64,000 nucleotides of DNA from Breviolum minutum Mf 1.05b.01 (lineage: Eukaryota; Sar; Dinophyceae; Suessiales; Symbiodiniaceae). The notes under the pieces are model-generated. The model had not been told where the DNA came from, ran no database searches, and saw nothing but the letters and a program-made list of their open reading frames with translations. The translations under genes were made by a program, and so were the position numbers. Of the stretch, positions 11,040-20,005 are shown in pieces. The DNA lies in NCBI GenBank assembly GCA_000507305.1, contig DF240792.1, positions 1-64,000 of the forward strand, read 5' to 3'. The number at the start of each line of letters is the position of its first letter. Position 1 is the stretch's first letter.

Positions 11040-11378
11040 TCAGACTCCTACTTCAGTCAAGGGTCAAAAAGGTGGTACTTCATCTTGCTGCTTGATCCCA
11101 GACGAGTGTTTCCTTACGAGCAAATGCCCATGTTCCATACTCAATTGACAAGCAGATTAGCCATTGCCTGTGGGGTTGAGCACTAGCAAGACCAACATGA
11201 ACCACCAACGGAAACATTTACGACCAACCCATCGTGGCAAGAATCATTTAAAGTTCAGTGGAAGCTGATCCTGTCGCTTGTAAAGGAAATTTTCCTCATT
11301 GGGAAGACATCACACCTTTCCACCAATAAACCATGTTTGCTGGGTAAAAGTACATACATCTTGTGTGCAGGACTGTGA
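11040..11378 (+). pseudogene. possible interrupted reading frame
   Basis: One frame gives 48 codons (KRWYFILLLDPRRVFPYEQM in the middle) to TAG 11184 and then continues for another 63 codons (PPTETFTTNPSWQESFKVQW) to TGA 11376. A single stop in about 112 codons suggests either a decayed gene or two exons separated by an unseen intron. It could still be chance. Confidence 0.2.
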
Positions 11379-11403
11379 GCCACCACAAGTTTTTTTTTGG
11401 TAG

Positions 11404-11533
11404 CAAAAAAATCACCGACATGTTGGAAGTTGAAGATGTAGATTTCAACCATTTGGTAATGACCTTACAAATTACAAGATGTTACCAGGTTATCAATGCC
11501 ATCAAATCTGCACATGACCTTTTTGAAAAATAA
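11404..11533 (+). CDS. candidate exon, unknown product
   Basis: After GGTAG, a frame of about 42 codons reads ITDMLEVEDVDFNHLVMTLQ and ends at TAA. An overlapping frame shifted by one base (ATG 11514) continues downstream (TIPVTEKFAQKYRDNPNLKG). The switch falls at the homopolymers TTTTTGAAAAA, so an indel here would join the two. No family recognised. Confidence 0.25.
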
Positions 11534-11993
11534 ACCGGTGACCGGGACAATCCCAGTGACGGAAAAGTTTGCCCAGAAGTACCGGGACAATCCCAATTTA
11601 AAAGGTAGCTGTTTATACCAGAAGTAGTCTCCAAACTCCCAAGAAGCCAACGAATCCTTTAGTTTTGAAGGTAGTTATATAGCCGTGGCGGGTGAAGGTA
11701 GTTACAGTCCCCAGAATTTTGATCATCCTATTTAGTAGTTCCAAATCCCTTTAGGTTGAAAATGGCTAAGATCCCCTATAATCGCGATAGTCCTATTTTG
11801 AAACTTTATACAAATTCCTATAGAAGATTGTTCATATTCCCAAAGAACTCAATATTAATTGGAATTCGAAGATTGTTATAATTCCAAGCTGTAATTGTAA
11901 CAGTATAGTCATCCTTTTGTTTAAACATACAGTACTTGCAATCCTCATACTACTGATAGGTTAGGTTAGGCATGGTATAAAAAAACAACAGCC

Positions 11994-12094
11994 ATGGAAT
12001 CGGATTTGTTTCGTGTAAGGAAATGCTTAGATCTCCAACTTCGCTTGGATCGTGTGAATCGTCGCAATATGGCGTTCGAGAAGGCTGGCCCATG
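11994..12094 (+). CDS. candidate first exon
   Basis: ATG in a favourable context (GCCATGG) opens 33 codons rich in Arg/Leu (RKCLDLQLRLDRVNRRNMAF), ending at CCATG|GTAGGT, a reasonable donor. The downstream exon was not identified. It must start with one base completing the split codon. Confidence 0.3.
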
Positions 12095-12508
12095 GTAGGT
12101 TTGATGCAGTTTGATACGTGCATTCATACACAGGAAGTTAAGTTTTTTTTCAATTTATAGCATATAAACATATATACCGTATGCACATATTCTATATATG
12201 CCTATATCAACTATGTAATAGCGAACTGGTGGTTAAAATTGGTTTAGTATCCTAGGACCCCTATAGAAAGCATTCCTATTGGGAAGAGTTAGGCCTTGCC
12301 TAGAATAGTATTCAACAACATAGATAAATTTTATACACGCCAGGATAGATTGCGCATGCCTACATCCAGTATCCCCTCCTGAAAACCAACAGTAGCACCT
12401 CAAAAATAAGATAGGAGATAGGTTTTCGGAAGACTAGTTGGGATATATATGTATGGTTTTGGTAAAGGTTTATAAGGTCAATTGCTTATGATTGGGATGT
12501 TCTTTTAA

Positions 12509-12649
12509 ATGGCGTTTGGAAAGGTCGAGGATTGCATCTTCGCACTTCATCGTGCGGTGTTGGACGACCAGCATCACAACGCCTTCCTAGAGAAGGTGGC
12601 AGCGGTGGATGTTGGAGCAGTTGCCATCCTGAAAACAATGAACAGCTAA
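12509..12649 (+). CDS. small ORF or exon, unknown product
   Basis: ATG 12509 to TAA 12647 encodes 46 aa of balanced, mostly helical composition (FALHRAVLDDQHHNAFLEKV, then AAVDVGAVAILKTMNS). The segment is clearly G+C-richer than its surroundings, a property shared with the J-domain exon of this window. It could be a complete small protein or a terminal exon. No family recognised. Confidence 0.35.
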   Translation: MAFGKVEDCIFALHRAVLDDQHHNAFLEKVAAVDVGAVAILKTMNS

Positions 12650-12757
12650 AATGCATGAAAAAGATATAGTGTTTGGAAGTTGGAAGATGATTTTCTTTGT
12701 GATCTAGCATTTGTTTAGGGGTGAAACGTGACATGTTGCTGGGATGATTTTTGAAAG

Positions 12758-13393
12758 CAAATTATGGTGGTGTGCATTCTTTTCGCTACCATCAATCATC
12801 AAGCTGTAGAACAAAGGCTGCAGAACCAATGGGAAGCCATGCACGTGTGGAACATCGTGTCTAAACTTCTGAAACTGTTGAGATTGGATCATCAAACATC
12901 CACCATTTGTAGATGCATTTCCTATTGGACATTTGCGTTTCCAATGAGGTTCGGACAGTCTGATTGCAAGGTAAAACCTCCAAGCATTTGAACAAAAGTG
13001 GACTCTTCTTTTCAGAGCAGGCATCAGCCACTAAGTGGTTTCAAAGATTTAGGTTTTTCAGATGGCTTGAAATCACCTTCCCGCCACCAAGCTACAGTAC
13101 CAGACTTGTCGCATCTTTCGCAGCTTGTTTTTGTTTTGATTTGGGAAATTTGCTTTCCTGTTCATGATTAAAAATCCAGCATTTTTTTGGGGATTTTCAT
13201 ACATGTGAATATCACCCCAATTGGCTGCAGGATTTTGGACCTGCTAGGATTTAGAAATGATGTCGGAATATCCATCAACTCATCAGAGTCATTGGGTGCA
13301 AAGTTTTTCCTCAGCTTGGTCGAAAAGAGTCTTGAAAGCAGTGGATCTCTAGGAGGATCACATATGTATTGGCAAACACCGGTTATTTTTTAA
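12758..13393 (+). CDS. multi-exon gene model, unknown product
   Basis: Exon 12758-12970 (71 codons, phase 0 at both ends; VEQRLQNQWEAMHVWNIVSK) ends at AAG|GTAAAA. A 45-nt intron (12971-13015) contains a TGA in the flanking frame and ends CTTCTTTTCAG. The next exon starts at 13016 in phase 0 (SGFKDLGFSDGLKSPSRHQA) and a third lies at 13231-13393 after GGCTGCAG (DVGISINSSESLGAKFFLSL). All three lie in one frame. The donor of exon 2 is not identified and the end at TAA 13391 is uncertain. No domain recognised. Confidence 0.4.
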
Positions 13394-13884
13394 TCCTTTG
13401 TGTAACATATTGTTCGACTTCCACCGGATGTGTCTTTTTCACAAGCAATCCACTGAAACTATCAGGCAGCAATCAATCATCTTACTGTCTATGTTTACTG
13501 AGACCTATATTTTCTTGAAAGTCAACCACCAGTTGAAGCTATATAAACCCCATTAATTTCTCATTATGGGAGCGGTCTCCAAAGAATTGATGCCTGAGTA
13601 GCCAATCCAAAAATGAAGCCTGGCCCCTTGCGGTTGATCATGTATCCATTGATCTTAACATAATACCCACTCCTAAAACTTCCTATTAGCTCAAAAAAGA
13701 TATGCGCCTAGAAGCCTACGAAAAAACAAAAAAAAGAAAAAAAAACACCTTCCCTTTTGTGGGTCAACCAACAGCATCATTCAATATCATTTGTAGCTCC
13801 TGCAGCACACTGTGTCATTCCCCTTTTTTGGGGCAAATGTTTTGTTTTTTCAGCTCAAGTTTTGACGCGTCTTTTTTTTCCCAG

Positions 13885-14067
13885 GCCTTGGTGGAAGTTC
13901 TTGAGGCGATGGCCTTGGGGGTTGGGAATTGTGAATCCCAATGGCCAATTGATGCTTCAGAAAATCCGGCGAGATGCGATCACCACCGTTTGGATGGTGC
14001 CAAAAGCCCTGGTGCCAATATATTACACAGAGGTTCAGGACCTCATAATGACACCAATGAAAGATGA
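13885..14067 (+). CDS. candidate exon, unknown product
   Basis: Starts in phase 0 after a strong acceptor (CTTTTTTTTCCCAG) and is open for 60 codons to TGA (ALVEVLEAMALGVGNCESQW at the start, DASENPARCDHHRLDGAKSP later). A second frame over the same DNA is also open (13757-14179), so the reading frame is not certain. Confidence 0.35.
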   Translation, partial: ALVEVLEAMALGVGNCESQWPIDASENPARCDHHRLDGAKSPGANILHRGSGPHNDTNER

Positions 14068-14697
14068 TATTTGGGTACAATGTGGTAGGCTACCCCAGCT
14101 GTTGTTCCCTTACTTTCCAATGTACTTCCCCATTCTGCCCTATGTAAGCCAGCCAATAGTTGGTATTTTGTTGGTATAGGGATTGAGTTCCCCTCTCCTC
14201 AATCTTCCTGGAACGTGGGCAAGGTGAAGGAGGGCTAACTCTCTTCCCCCCAACAAAACAACATCGCCATTTAAGGGTCTCACTTTATGTATAACTTGAC
14301 AGCAAGAGCTTGTACTGAAACAGATTGAACACATATTGTTATTCGGGGGAATTTTGTTATATCACATGAAATATTGCAATAGTCCGGGTTGGTGAAATGT
14401 TGCTGGGCTCCGACAACAAAAAATAACTTCCAAAGTCTCAAGAAGGTCCCTGCCTGAACAACACATGGCTTTGCTCAACTCTACGTGGAGCTATAGAGAG
14501 TTTCTATTTTCAATTCTGCAAAAAAAAGTATGTGGGATATTCAAAGCCATATAGCGAAAAAGCATCAATCGTTCTTCGAATTTATTACATAATTCCTCCA
14601 AATAAATGTATAGTATACCATATTCATAATCATAAATTACATATCATCCAATATCATCAGTATTTTATCTAAAAAAAAAAGGTTGCTTCCATTTCAG

Positions 14698-14891
14698 GTG
14701 TTTTTTTGCCGAAAAATCCAGCCGGCACCACTTCCCCACCATTCAATGTCGGTGGAGGGATTCACCAGCCAATGGCCGAGGCTTGGATCTTGAAGACCTT
14801 CGCCTTACAGGAAGCTGGACAGATGGCTATGATGGTCCTTGATGGACGAGACACCTGGAGCGATACCACTGGGGGACCGGCCTTTAATTAG
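14698..14891 (+). CDS. candidate exon, unknown product
   Basis: Follows CATTTCAG and stays open 63 codons to TAG (PPFNVGGGIHQPMAEAWILK, then ALQEAGQMAMMVLDGRDTWS). The composition is balanced and the segment is G+C-richer than both flanks, which are A+T-rich. A donor may precede the stop near GGGGGACC. No family recognised. Confidence 0.4.
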
Positions 14892-15323
14892 TGCCCACAG
14901 TTTTTTTCCGTCCTAATTTGGGGGACGCAAATCTTTTTGGAGTCCCAACGAAATGGCCGTTTTAGTTTTGGAGAAGGTTGTTCTTTTTGATGGAAAGGAA
15001 TGGGACATTGTTAAACCAAAATAGACCAAGTAATTATGAGGTGAATGATACTTTGCCCAGATGCTCAAATGAAGTGGTTTTATCAAGATGATTATTGTAA
15101 TTAATGAGTTTTGGTGGATTACTCTTTGGCACCCTTTTAACATCCTGTTAAACAAACCATGGGTGTAGCTTTGGTTGTCCCCCAAGGTGTAGCTGGCATT
15201 AATTGATCCATCAACCAATAACCAATCGACCAACCACGCAATCATTCAGTTCTTTCCATGAAGCAATCCTTCAAATCGTACGATGTAATAGTTGACAGTT
15301 TAATGCACTTGTACAACATAAAT

Positions 15324-15622
15324 GGGTGTTTCCTTAAATGGTGGTACCCCCAAAACACCCCAAAATGATCATTTTTAGTAGGAAAACCCATGGTTGTTGG
15401 GTACCNNNNNNNNNNNNNNNNNNNNNNNNNNNNNNNNNNNNNNNNNNNNNNNNNNNNNNNNNNNNNNNNNNNNNNNNNNNNNNNNNNNNNNNNNNNNNNN
15501 NNNNNNNNNNNNNNNNNNNNNNNNNNNNNNNNNNNNNNNNNNNNNNNNNNNNNNNNNNNNNNNNNNNNNNNNNNNNNNNNNAAACCCATGGTTGTTGGGT
15601 ACCACCATTTTAGGAAACCCCC
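15324..15622. mobile_element. family A MITE, interrupted by an assembly gap
   Basis: Terminal inverted repeats GGGTGTTTCC...GGAAACCCCC, flanked by a 4-bp AAAT duplication (15320-15323 and 15623-15626). The two sequenced halves together equal a normal element of about 100 bp like those at 29852 and 63254 (the latter inverted). The gap inside is probably not real DNA. The element lies just upstream of the exon at 15661. Confidence 0.85.
15406..15581. other. 176-N assembly gap, likely spurious
   Basis: The 22 bases before the gap (15384-15405) are identical to the 22 bases after it (15582-15603). Other copies of this element have that word once. The contig ends therefore appear to overlap rather than to be separated. 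Confidence 0.85.
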
Positions 15623-15660
15623 AAATGAAGGCGCCACCGTGCCACATTCTCAATTTCCAG

Positions 15661-15867
15661 CAACTGATCTATCCAAGAAATCCCTTCAACTTGACAACGG
15701 GACTTTCGCCCAAGGATGTGCGTGGCATCCAGCGAGAAGAGTTGCACACACCACAGGAAGTGTTAAGAAAAGAGCTTCACGAGGCACCGAGAAAAACACG
15801 TTCGGAAGCAGGTGACATGGGACCAAGGGACGATGTAATCGTAGATAAAAAAACACGTGAATGTTAA
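15661..15867 (+). CDS. exon of an unknown, strongly hydrophilic protein
   Basis: Begins in phase 0 after AATTTCCAG and is open to TAA 15865. The peptide is charged and helical (REELHTPQEVLRKELHEAPR) and the DNA is G+C-rich, as in the J-domain exon. A donor AAGCAG|GTGACA at 15812 may end the exon earlier; otherwise it reads RDDVIVDKKTREC before the stop. The upstream intron carries the family A element. No family recognised. Confidence 0.45.
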   Translation, partial: QLIYPRNPFNLTTGLSPKDVRGIQREELHTPQEVLRKELHEAPRKTRSEAGDMGPRDDVIVDKKTREC

Positions 15868-16106
15868 GCAAGGCATTGTTTTTGTTGGTTGGGAATGGGT
15901 TTGAAGTTATGATTGTGAGATAGGAATAGTATCATTCAGTTACTCCCAAAGAAACACTTGCAGCTGGAACCTGAACGTTGTTTTTGTTTTACACCGCACT
16001 AGTTACAAGTATCAAGTAAAATGGGATTGGCAAACATCCATTGTCAGGTTCAGTGTTAGTTTTTTTGGGTGTACAACTGCCCAGGACCCCAAAAAGTGTT
16101 GTTGAG

Positions 16107-16192
16107 ACGTGAGTACTGAGGAGACGATGTTTTTGGAGGAAATGTTATGTGAAATCTCCTGGTTTACCCGGAACACCGATCCGTGCATGTGA
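16107..16192 (+). CDS. candidate exon, unknown product
   Basis: After TTGTTGAG, one frame reads DVSTEETMFLEEMLCEISWF and ends at TGA 16190. The composition is acidic and helical. Boundaries are weak. A CAT microsatellite follows. Confidence 0.3.
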
Positions 16193-16264
16193 TCATCAGC
16201 AGAAGAAGAAACAGCCGAATACGAGTATACAAGAAAAACGTCACCCTCACCACCCCCACCACCC

Positions 16265-16265
<1 letters not shown>

Positions 16266-16299
<34 letters not shown>

Positions 16300-16333
16300 G
16301 ATCATCATCATAACCATCATCATAACCATCCTG
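16266..16333. repeat. (CAT)n microsatellite
   Basis: A near-perfect CAT/ATC trinucleotide array with a few interruptions (CATGAT, CATAAC). The histidine or methionine runs predicted from it in either strand are artefacts. Confidence 0.95.
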
Positions 16334-16501
16334 TTCATCATCACCAGATATCACCAGTATTATCATCGACATCACCACCAAGAGGTGGAGGTAACCACGA
16401 CCATTAAACAGTTACAACGACAATTCGACAAGTAACTATGGACAGGGTCGTTTGTAATCACATCCAGCATTTGTAGGAGCTTCTTATTTAGGAATCTACA
16501 G

Positions 16502-16596
16502 ATACTATAGGCGTTTCGGAGCTTCCCTACGAGGCCATCTCCATGGAAACTCTGGACGCAATAGAGGTGGGGTTTTTGGAAGCAATTCAGCGACAG
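16502..16596 (+). CDS. exon, unknown product
   Basis: Acceptor AATCTACAG and donor CGACAG|GTGAATG bracket 31 codons that read TIGVSELPYEAISMETLDAI and then EVGFLEAIQRQ. Acidic, helical, G+C-richer than the flanks and without stops. A second exon lies 147 bp downstream (16744-16812), but their phases do not match directly, so an additional exon or a different boundary is needed. Confidence 0.45.
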
Positions 16597-16743
16597 GTGA
16601 ATGAAAGTTTGGCGCTTTGTTAGACACAGGTGTTTTGATCTATATATATATATCAATATAGATATAAAATACGTATGTATACTGTATGTATATGTGATAT
16701 TTGTTGATAGATACATGTTTTTTTGGATTGATTTTACACGTAG

Positions 16744-16812
16744 AACCCGAATGGTTGGATGCATTTTGTTGGATGCATTTCGCAAATACCTTTGAGGCCA
16801 TCATCCATGGAG
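16744..16812 (+). CDS. exon, unknown product
   Basis: Acceptor TTTACACGTAG and a consensus donor GGAG|GTGAGC. The peptide is EPEWLDAFCWMHFANTFEAI followed by IHG. Both boundaries are good. The exon would need one leftover base from its upstream partner. No family recognised. Confidence 0.4.
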
Positions 16813-17175
16813 GTGAGCCTCTGAAGAGTGAGCAACTAGTGCCTTGGAGTGGAAAATATGGACCCACGGGCACTTCTAAAACACCGAGATGATTTGAGAT
16901 GTCTTGGTGTATTTCTAGATGTTTATAGTTCAATCTTGATTCTGCATTTTTTGGAGTTTTTCCCAGCAAATGTATGCAAATGTAAGGGTATGTATGTCAT
17001 TATGTATGTCTAATCTTTTAAAAATCACATCACATTCACAGTCTCAACGGTTTGGCCTTGTACATTTGAACGGTTTTTGTTGGTGGGCTTCACAAAGCTG
17101 GATATGGAGGTGTCATGATTTTGTTAGATCTAAAATCATGGTTCAAGTACCCAGATTGACAAACAGCTCGTGAAG

Positions 17176-17259
17176 ATTTACTGCAATGAAACAAATTGAA
17201 GGTGAAGGTGATTCTAATGTTAAAACAATCAAGATGATGAAGACACCAATGACAATGAG
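17176..17259 (+). CDS. candidate exon, possibly with a start codon
   Basis: Acceptor-like GTGAAG, then ATG 17186 opening MKQIEGEGDSNVKTIKMMKT, and a donor ATGAG|GTAATT at 17260. Open across the whole interval. It could be a first coding exon or an internal one. Confidence 0.35.
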
Positions 17260-17301
17260 GTAATTTGAAGCAACAAAGACACTACAGTAATTGCAAAATA
17301 G

Positions 17302-17563
17302 ATGGCACAGTCCCTACATATTTGTTTACAAAGACCCTTTACTTGCCTACCTTTTGGTATTTGTGCCATCTATTTTAACCTTAATGTATAAACTCGAATA
17401 TGAAGATGACAAACATCACATGAAACTCTCTGGTTTTGTGAGGTTCTCCAACTCCGAGCAATGGTGTGTCTTGACCTGGCAAGTCATCATCAACGCCGAA
17501 TGGGGTGATGGGTTAGCAAAGATAATCGGGGTTTTGAGATACATCAAAATAGGAATAAGCTAG
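17302..17563 (+). CDS. candidate exon of a membrane protein
   Basis: After AAAATAG, a frame of about 87 codons contains a clear hydrophobic segment (LLAYLLVFVPSILTLMYKLE) followed by a charged loop (EYEDDKHHMKLSGFV) and the hydrophilic stretch NSEQWCVLTWQVIINAEWGD, ending at TAG. This is consistent with one transmembrane helix. No family recognised. The 3' end may be a donor near GGG|GTTTTG. Confidence 0.35.
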
Positions 17564-17680
17564 AAAACAAACAAAAGACTATATCTGACTATCTAACGAA
17601 ATTCAGAAGGTAGTATATTAGTATTGTTTTGGTGGATGTTGTGTTGTTTTCCCATACTTTTTTTTTGGTGACATTGCAAG

Positions 17681-17779
17681 ATGGCAAGACCATTCGGCCA
17701 TGTCAACGACGTTTTCTTAGGCGAAGTCTTCAAGACTTGCAAGATGGGGATGCCTTCATAGCCAAGAAGAAAGACCCAG
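17681..17779 (+). CDS. candidate exon, unknown product
   Basis: Acceptor GACATTGCAAG and donor CCCAG|GTGCGG. The preferred frame reads RRFLRRSLQDLQDGDAFIAK and ends KKKDPG. Another frame beginning MARPFGHVNDVFLGEVFKTC is open for 26 codons, so the frame is uncertain. Confidence 0.35.
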
Positions 17780-17844
17780 GTGCGGAGGATTATTGAAGTT
17801 TTGGAGCCAATGGGTTTTAAGTGGTTTAATCTGAAAATGAATAC

Positions 17845-18019
17845 CCTCCCTGAAACTAACATAGCCCATGATCATCCCCATGCTTCCTGGTAAATACCAT
17901 CAAAATGGTGGATTTTGTATGGCACCCACTGGAAGTTTAACAGTTCGCCCATTGAAAATAAGCCATCCCAAAAGGAAAGGATCATCTTCCAACCATCATT
18001 TTCAGGGGGAACTGTTAAA
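17845..18019. mobile_element. family C MITE remnant with a second inverted-repeat element
   Basis: Left end CCTCCCTGAAACTAACATAG at 17845 without a matching right end. From 17936 to 18019 there is a complete related element with ends TTTAACAGTTC...GAACTGTTAAA and inner arms ATTGAAAAT/ATTTTCA. This suggests one family member inserted into or recombined with another. Confidence 0.65.
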
Positions 18020-18206
18020 CTTTGCGAGTTTAAGGCACCAAAATTGGTTTTAATAAGGTTGCATCAGGTTGATTAGGATATCATAAAAGCAGGATGAATG
18101 ATTGGTCACTAATTATATAACTATAGATGTTCTTTCTTCCCGGAACTAAAATGAGGTTGATTCAGAAGTGCCAGATGAACCCTGATTGAAACCTTCGAAC
18201 AGACAG

Positions 18207-18289
18207 GGTTTTGTGATCACCTTACCACTCATTGGCAGCTTCCTGACACCTCTGACGATTATGACGACAGCTACTTACTTTTTGCTAGG
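18207..18289 (+). CDS. candidate exon, unknown product
   Basis: After ACAGACAG, a frame reads HWQLPDTSDDYDDSYLLFAR, notably acidic. It could end at a GA-type donor (CTAG|GAAATC) or at TAG 18299. No family recognised. Confidence 0.3.
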
Positions 18290-18425
18290 AAATCAACATA
18301 GCCTGGAAACTTGCACATGGATGGCTGTGCATTGCTAGTTTAGAGCTGTTCAAAGGTCAAACTTAAAGGAATACACGCGAGTTTTTCCAGTGATTTTTGT
18401 GGATTTGGCAAGATAGATATTGCAG

Positions 18426-18646
18426 GATAAAAGCATTCCTCTCAAAGCAGCCAAGCAAAAACTTAAGTTTTGGACCATCAGAGAGCTTCATATTCATCTT
18501 GCGGCGGCTATCTCCTTGGAGATCGATGGCCGGTCCTTTTGTGTGCATCGCAAACAGGTGGGTAATCAGCAACCAAGTCCCTTCCACAGGGTGCTGCGCA
18601 CATGAAATTAGCAACTTATTGGATTTTGAATGATTTGCTGTTTGTC
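18426..18646 (+). CDS. two-exon segment, unknown product
   Basis: Exon 18426-18557 is exactly 44 codons with phase 0 at both ends, an ATTGCAG acceptor and a CAG|GTGGGT donor. The peptide includes KQKLKFWTIRELHIHLAAAI. A 32-nt intron (18558-18589) ends CCTTCCACAG. The next exon (18590-18646, GAAHMKLATYWILNDLLFV) is again phase 0 and ends at GTC|GTAAGG. The agreement of four splice signals and phase makes this one of the better models. No domain recognised. Confidence 0.45.
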
Positions 18647-18807
18647 GTAAGGTGACACACACACAAAGGATGGTGTGATGACGGGATGATTGGAATCTGA
18701 TCACCAAACTATACCAGCAATTTGTTGTTGTTTTTGTTCAAGGAATTTGCCAGTTTGTTAAATCTAATTCGATTCATCCAACTTGTGTATTTTTGTGAGT
18801 TTTCTTT

Positions 18808-19122
18808 TTGGTTCCGAGTTTTGTTTCCCCTTCAACATTTTTTTTTCGAACTCTCCAACAAAAAGAGATCCATCAACTGCTAAAGTATAGGAAAAAAAGC
18901 CCCAATACTATAGGGGAAGAAACATTAAAACACACATCCACATCAGATACCTTCCATATCAAAACCACCACCTGCTGGGTGTCGTTTGAAAACCACCCGT
19001 TTTTTGTTTGTCCGCCAGTCGCACCTGGTTATGTGACGAATCTCTTGCAGGATTTGAAGCTCGGCCGAAAAAAACAACACATCTCTGAAAAAGTCCAGGT
19101 CCTCCGGGATCAACTAACATAA
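18808..19122 (+). CDS. 104-codon ORF, unknown product
   Basis: An open frame ending at TAA and containing LQDLKLGRKKQHISEKVQVL after a possible CTTGCAG acceptor (about 19050). The first half is A+T-rich and less convincing, so only the last 25 codons may be exonic. Its 3' end overlaps the start of a family C-like arm (AACTAACATAACCGGCTG). Confidence 0.3.
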   Translation: MVPSFVSPSTFFFRTLQQKEIHQLLKYRKKSPNTIGEETLKHTSTSDTFHIKTTTCWVSFENHPFFVCPPVAPGYVTNLLQDLKLGRKKQHISEKVQVLRDQLT

Positions 19123-19259
19123 CCGGCTGTAAAATGGACCCAAACTTTGAGTCCATGTATTTCCTTCCTTGAAAAATGATGAAAAATGGGGGAAAGGAAC
19201 CAGCAATCGCCGATCGCTATGTGATCGTTGATCCCGGAGGGTAACTCCCGTTGGAATAG

Positions 19260-19343
19260 CCAACACCAAGGGAAGAAGAAGTGGAGATCCCTGCCATCGA
19301 TCCGCGTGTGGTGACCATCCGAGAAGCCTTGTCGTCTGTCAAG
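19260..19343 (+). CDS. candidate exon, unknown product
   Basis: Acceptor GGAATAG, then a G+C-rich acidic segment REEEVEIPAIDPRVVTIREA ending LSSVK. It could end at a GC-type donor (AAG|GCAGGG), otherwise at TGA 19353. A longer frame without a start codon also crosses this DNA. No family recognised. Confidence 0.35.
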
Positions 19344-19528
19344 GCAGGGTTGTGAACCAGGCATTCTCCATAGCTAACGAGTTGCGAAACCACCAACCTA
19401 GCGATACGAGTGACCACCGGGATGGTGGAACTACATATTTTATAAAAACATATACACATAAGCTTTTATGTTTCACCCATCCATTCACCCCCTAAAAAAA
19501 CGCCTTTTTGTGTATCCGTAATGGGAAG

Positions 19529-19621
19529 GCTTTGGATGCAACTTTGGAAATGGTGAGAAGCATGTCCCTCAAATGGCGCCATGCTGCTACGGCACCTGCG
19601 GAGGCGGGTCTGAAACATTGA
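19529..19621 (+). CDS. candidate exon, unknown product
   Basis: Reads LDATLEMVRSMSLKWRHAAT, then APAEAGLKH and TGA. Phase 0 after GGGAAG, which would match phase 0 at the end of 19260-19343 across a 185-nt GC-AG intron. A possible earlier end is GAG|GCGGGT at 19604. G+C-richer than its surroundings. Confidence 0.35.
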   Translation, partial: ALDATLEMVRSMSLKWRHAATAPAEAGLKH

Positions 19622-20005
19622 AACACTGGGAAGATTTATAGTAGAAATGTAGAAGATGAGGGCTCTTGATTTTTTGAGGGGAAAGGAAGAGGCCCACTAT
19701 TTCTGGCCAGCCATCTCAAGCCACCAACCAACCAACCAATAATTGGCTGGGTGCTCCCCAGAATTCCGGGGGTCCAGGGATCGTTATGAATTTCTTTAAA
19801 ACAGACAGTTTCTCTCCATGGTCCCAATGGGACGGTCTATCCAAAGTGGTTGGCTGGTTGTTCCATGATACATATTTAAAGATATATATATATATATATG
19901 CATCGTACATATGTATAACATATATTTAGAACATATAGTTTCTATGTAAGTTAATTCACACGGTGGTGTTTTCAAATATATGTTATCTTCACCCCTATTT
20001 AAGGA

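Noticed and set aside
15242..15867. ORFs running through the N gap
   Set aside because: Frames across unknown bases are not evidence. Only the part after 15661 is kept as an exon.
16012..16407. ORFs encoding poly-Met (minus) and poly-His (plus)
   Set aside because: Produced entirely by the CAT microsatellite at 16266-16333.
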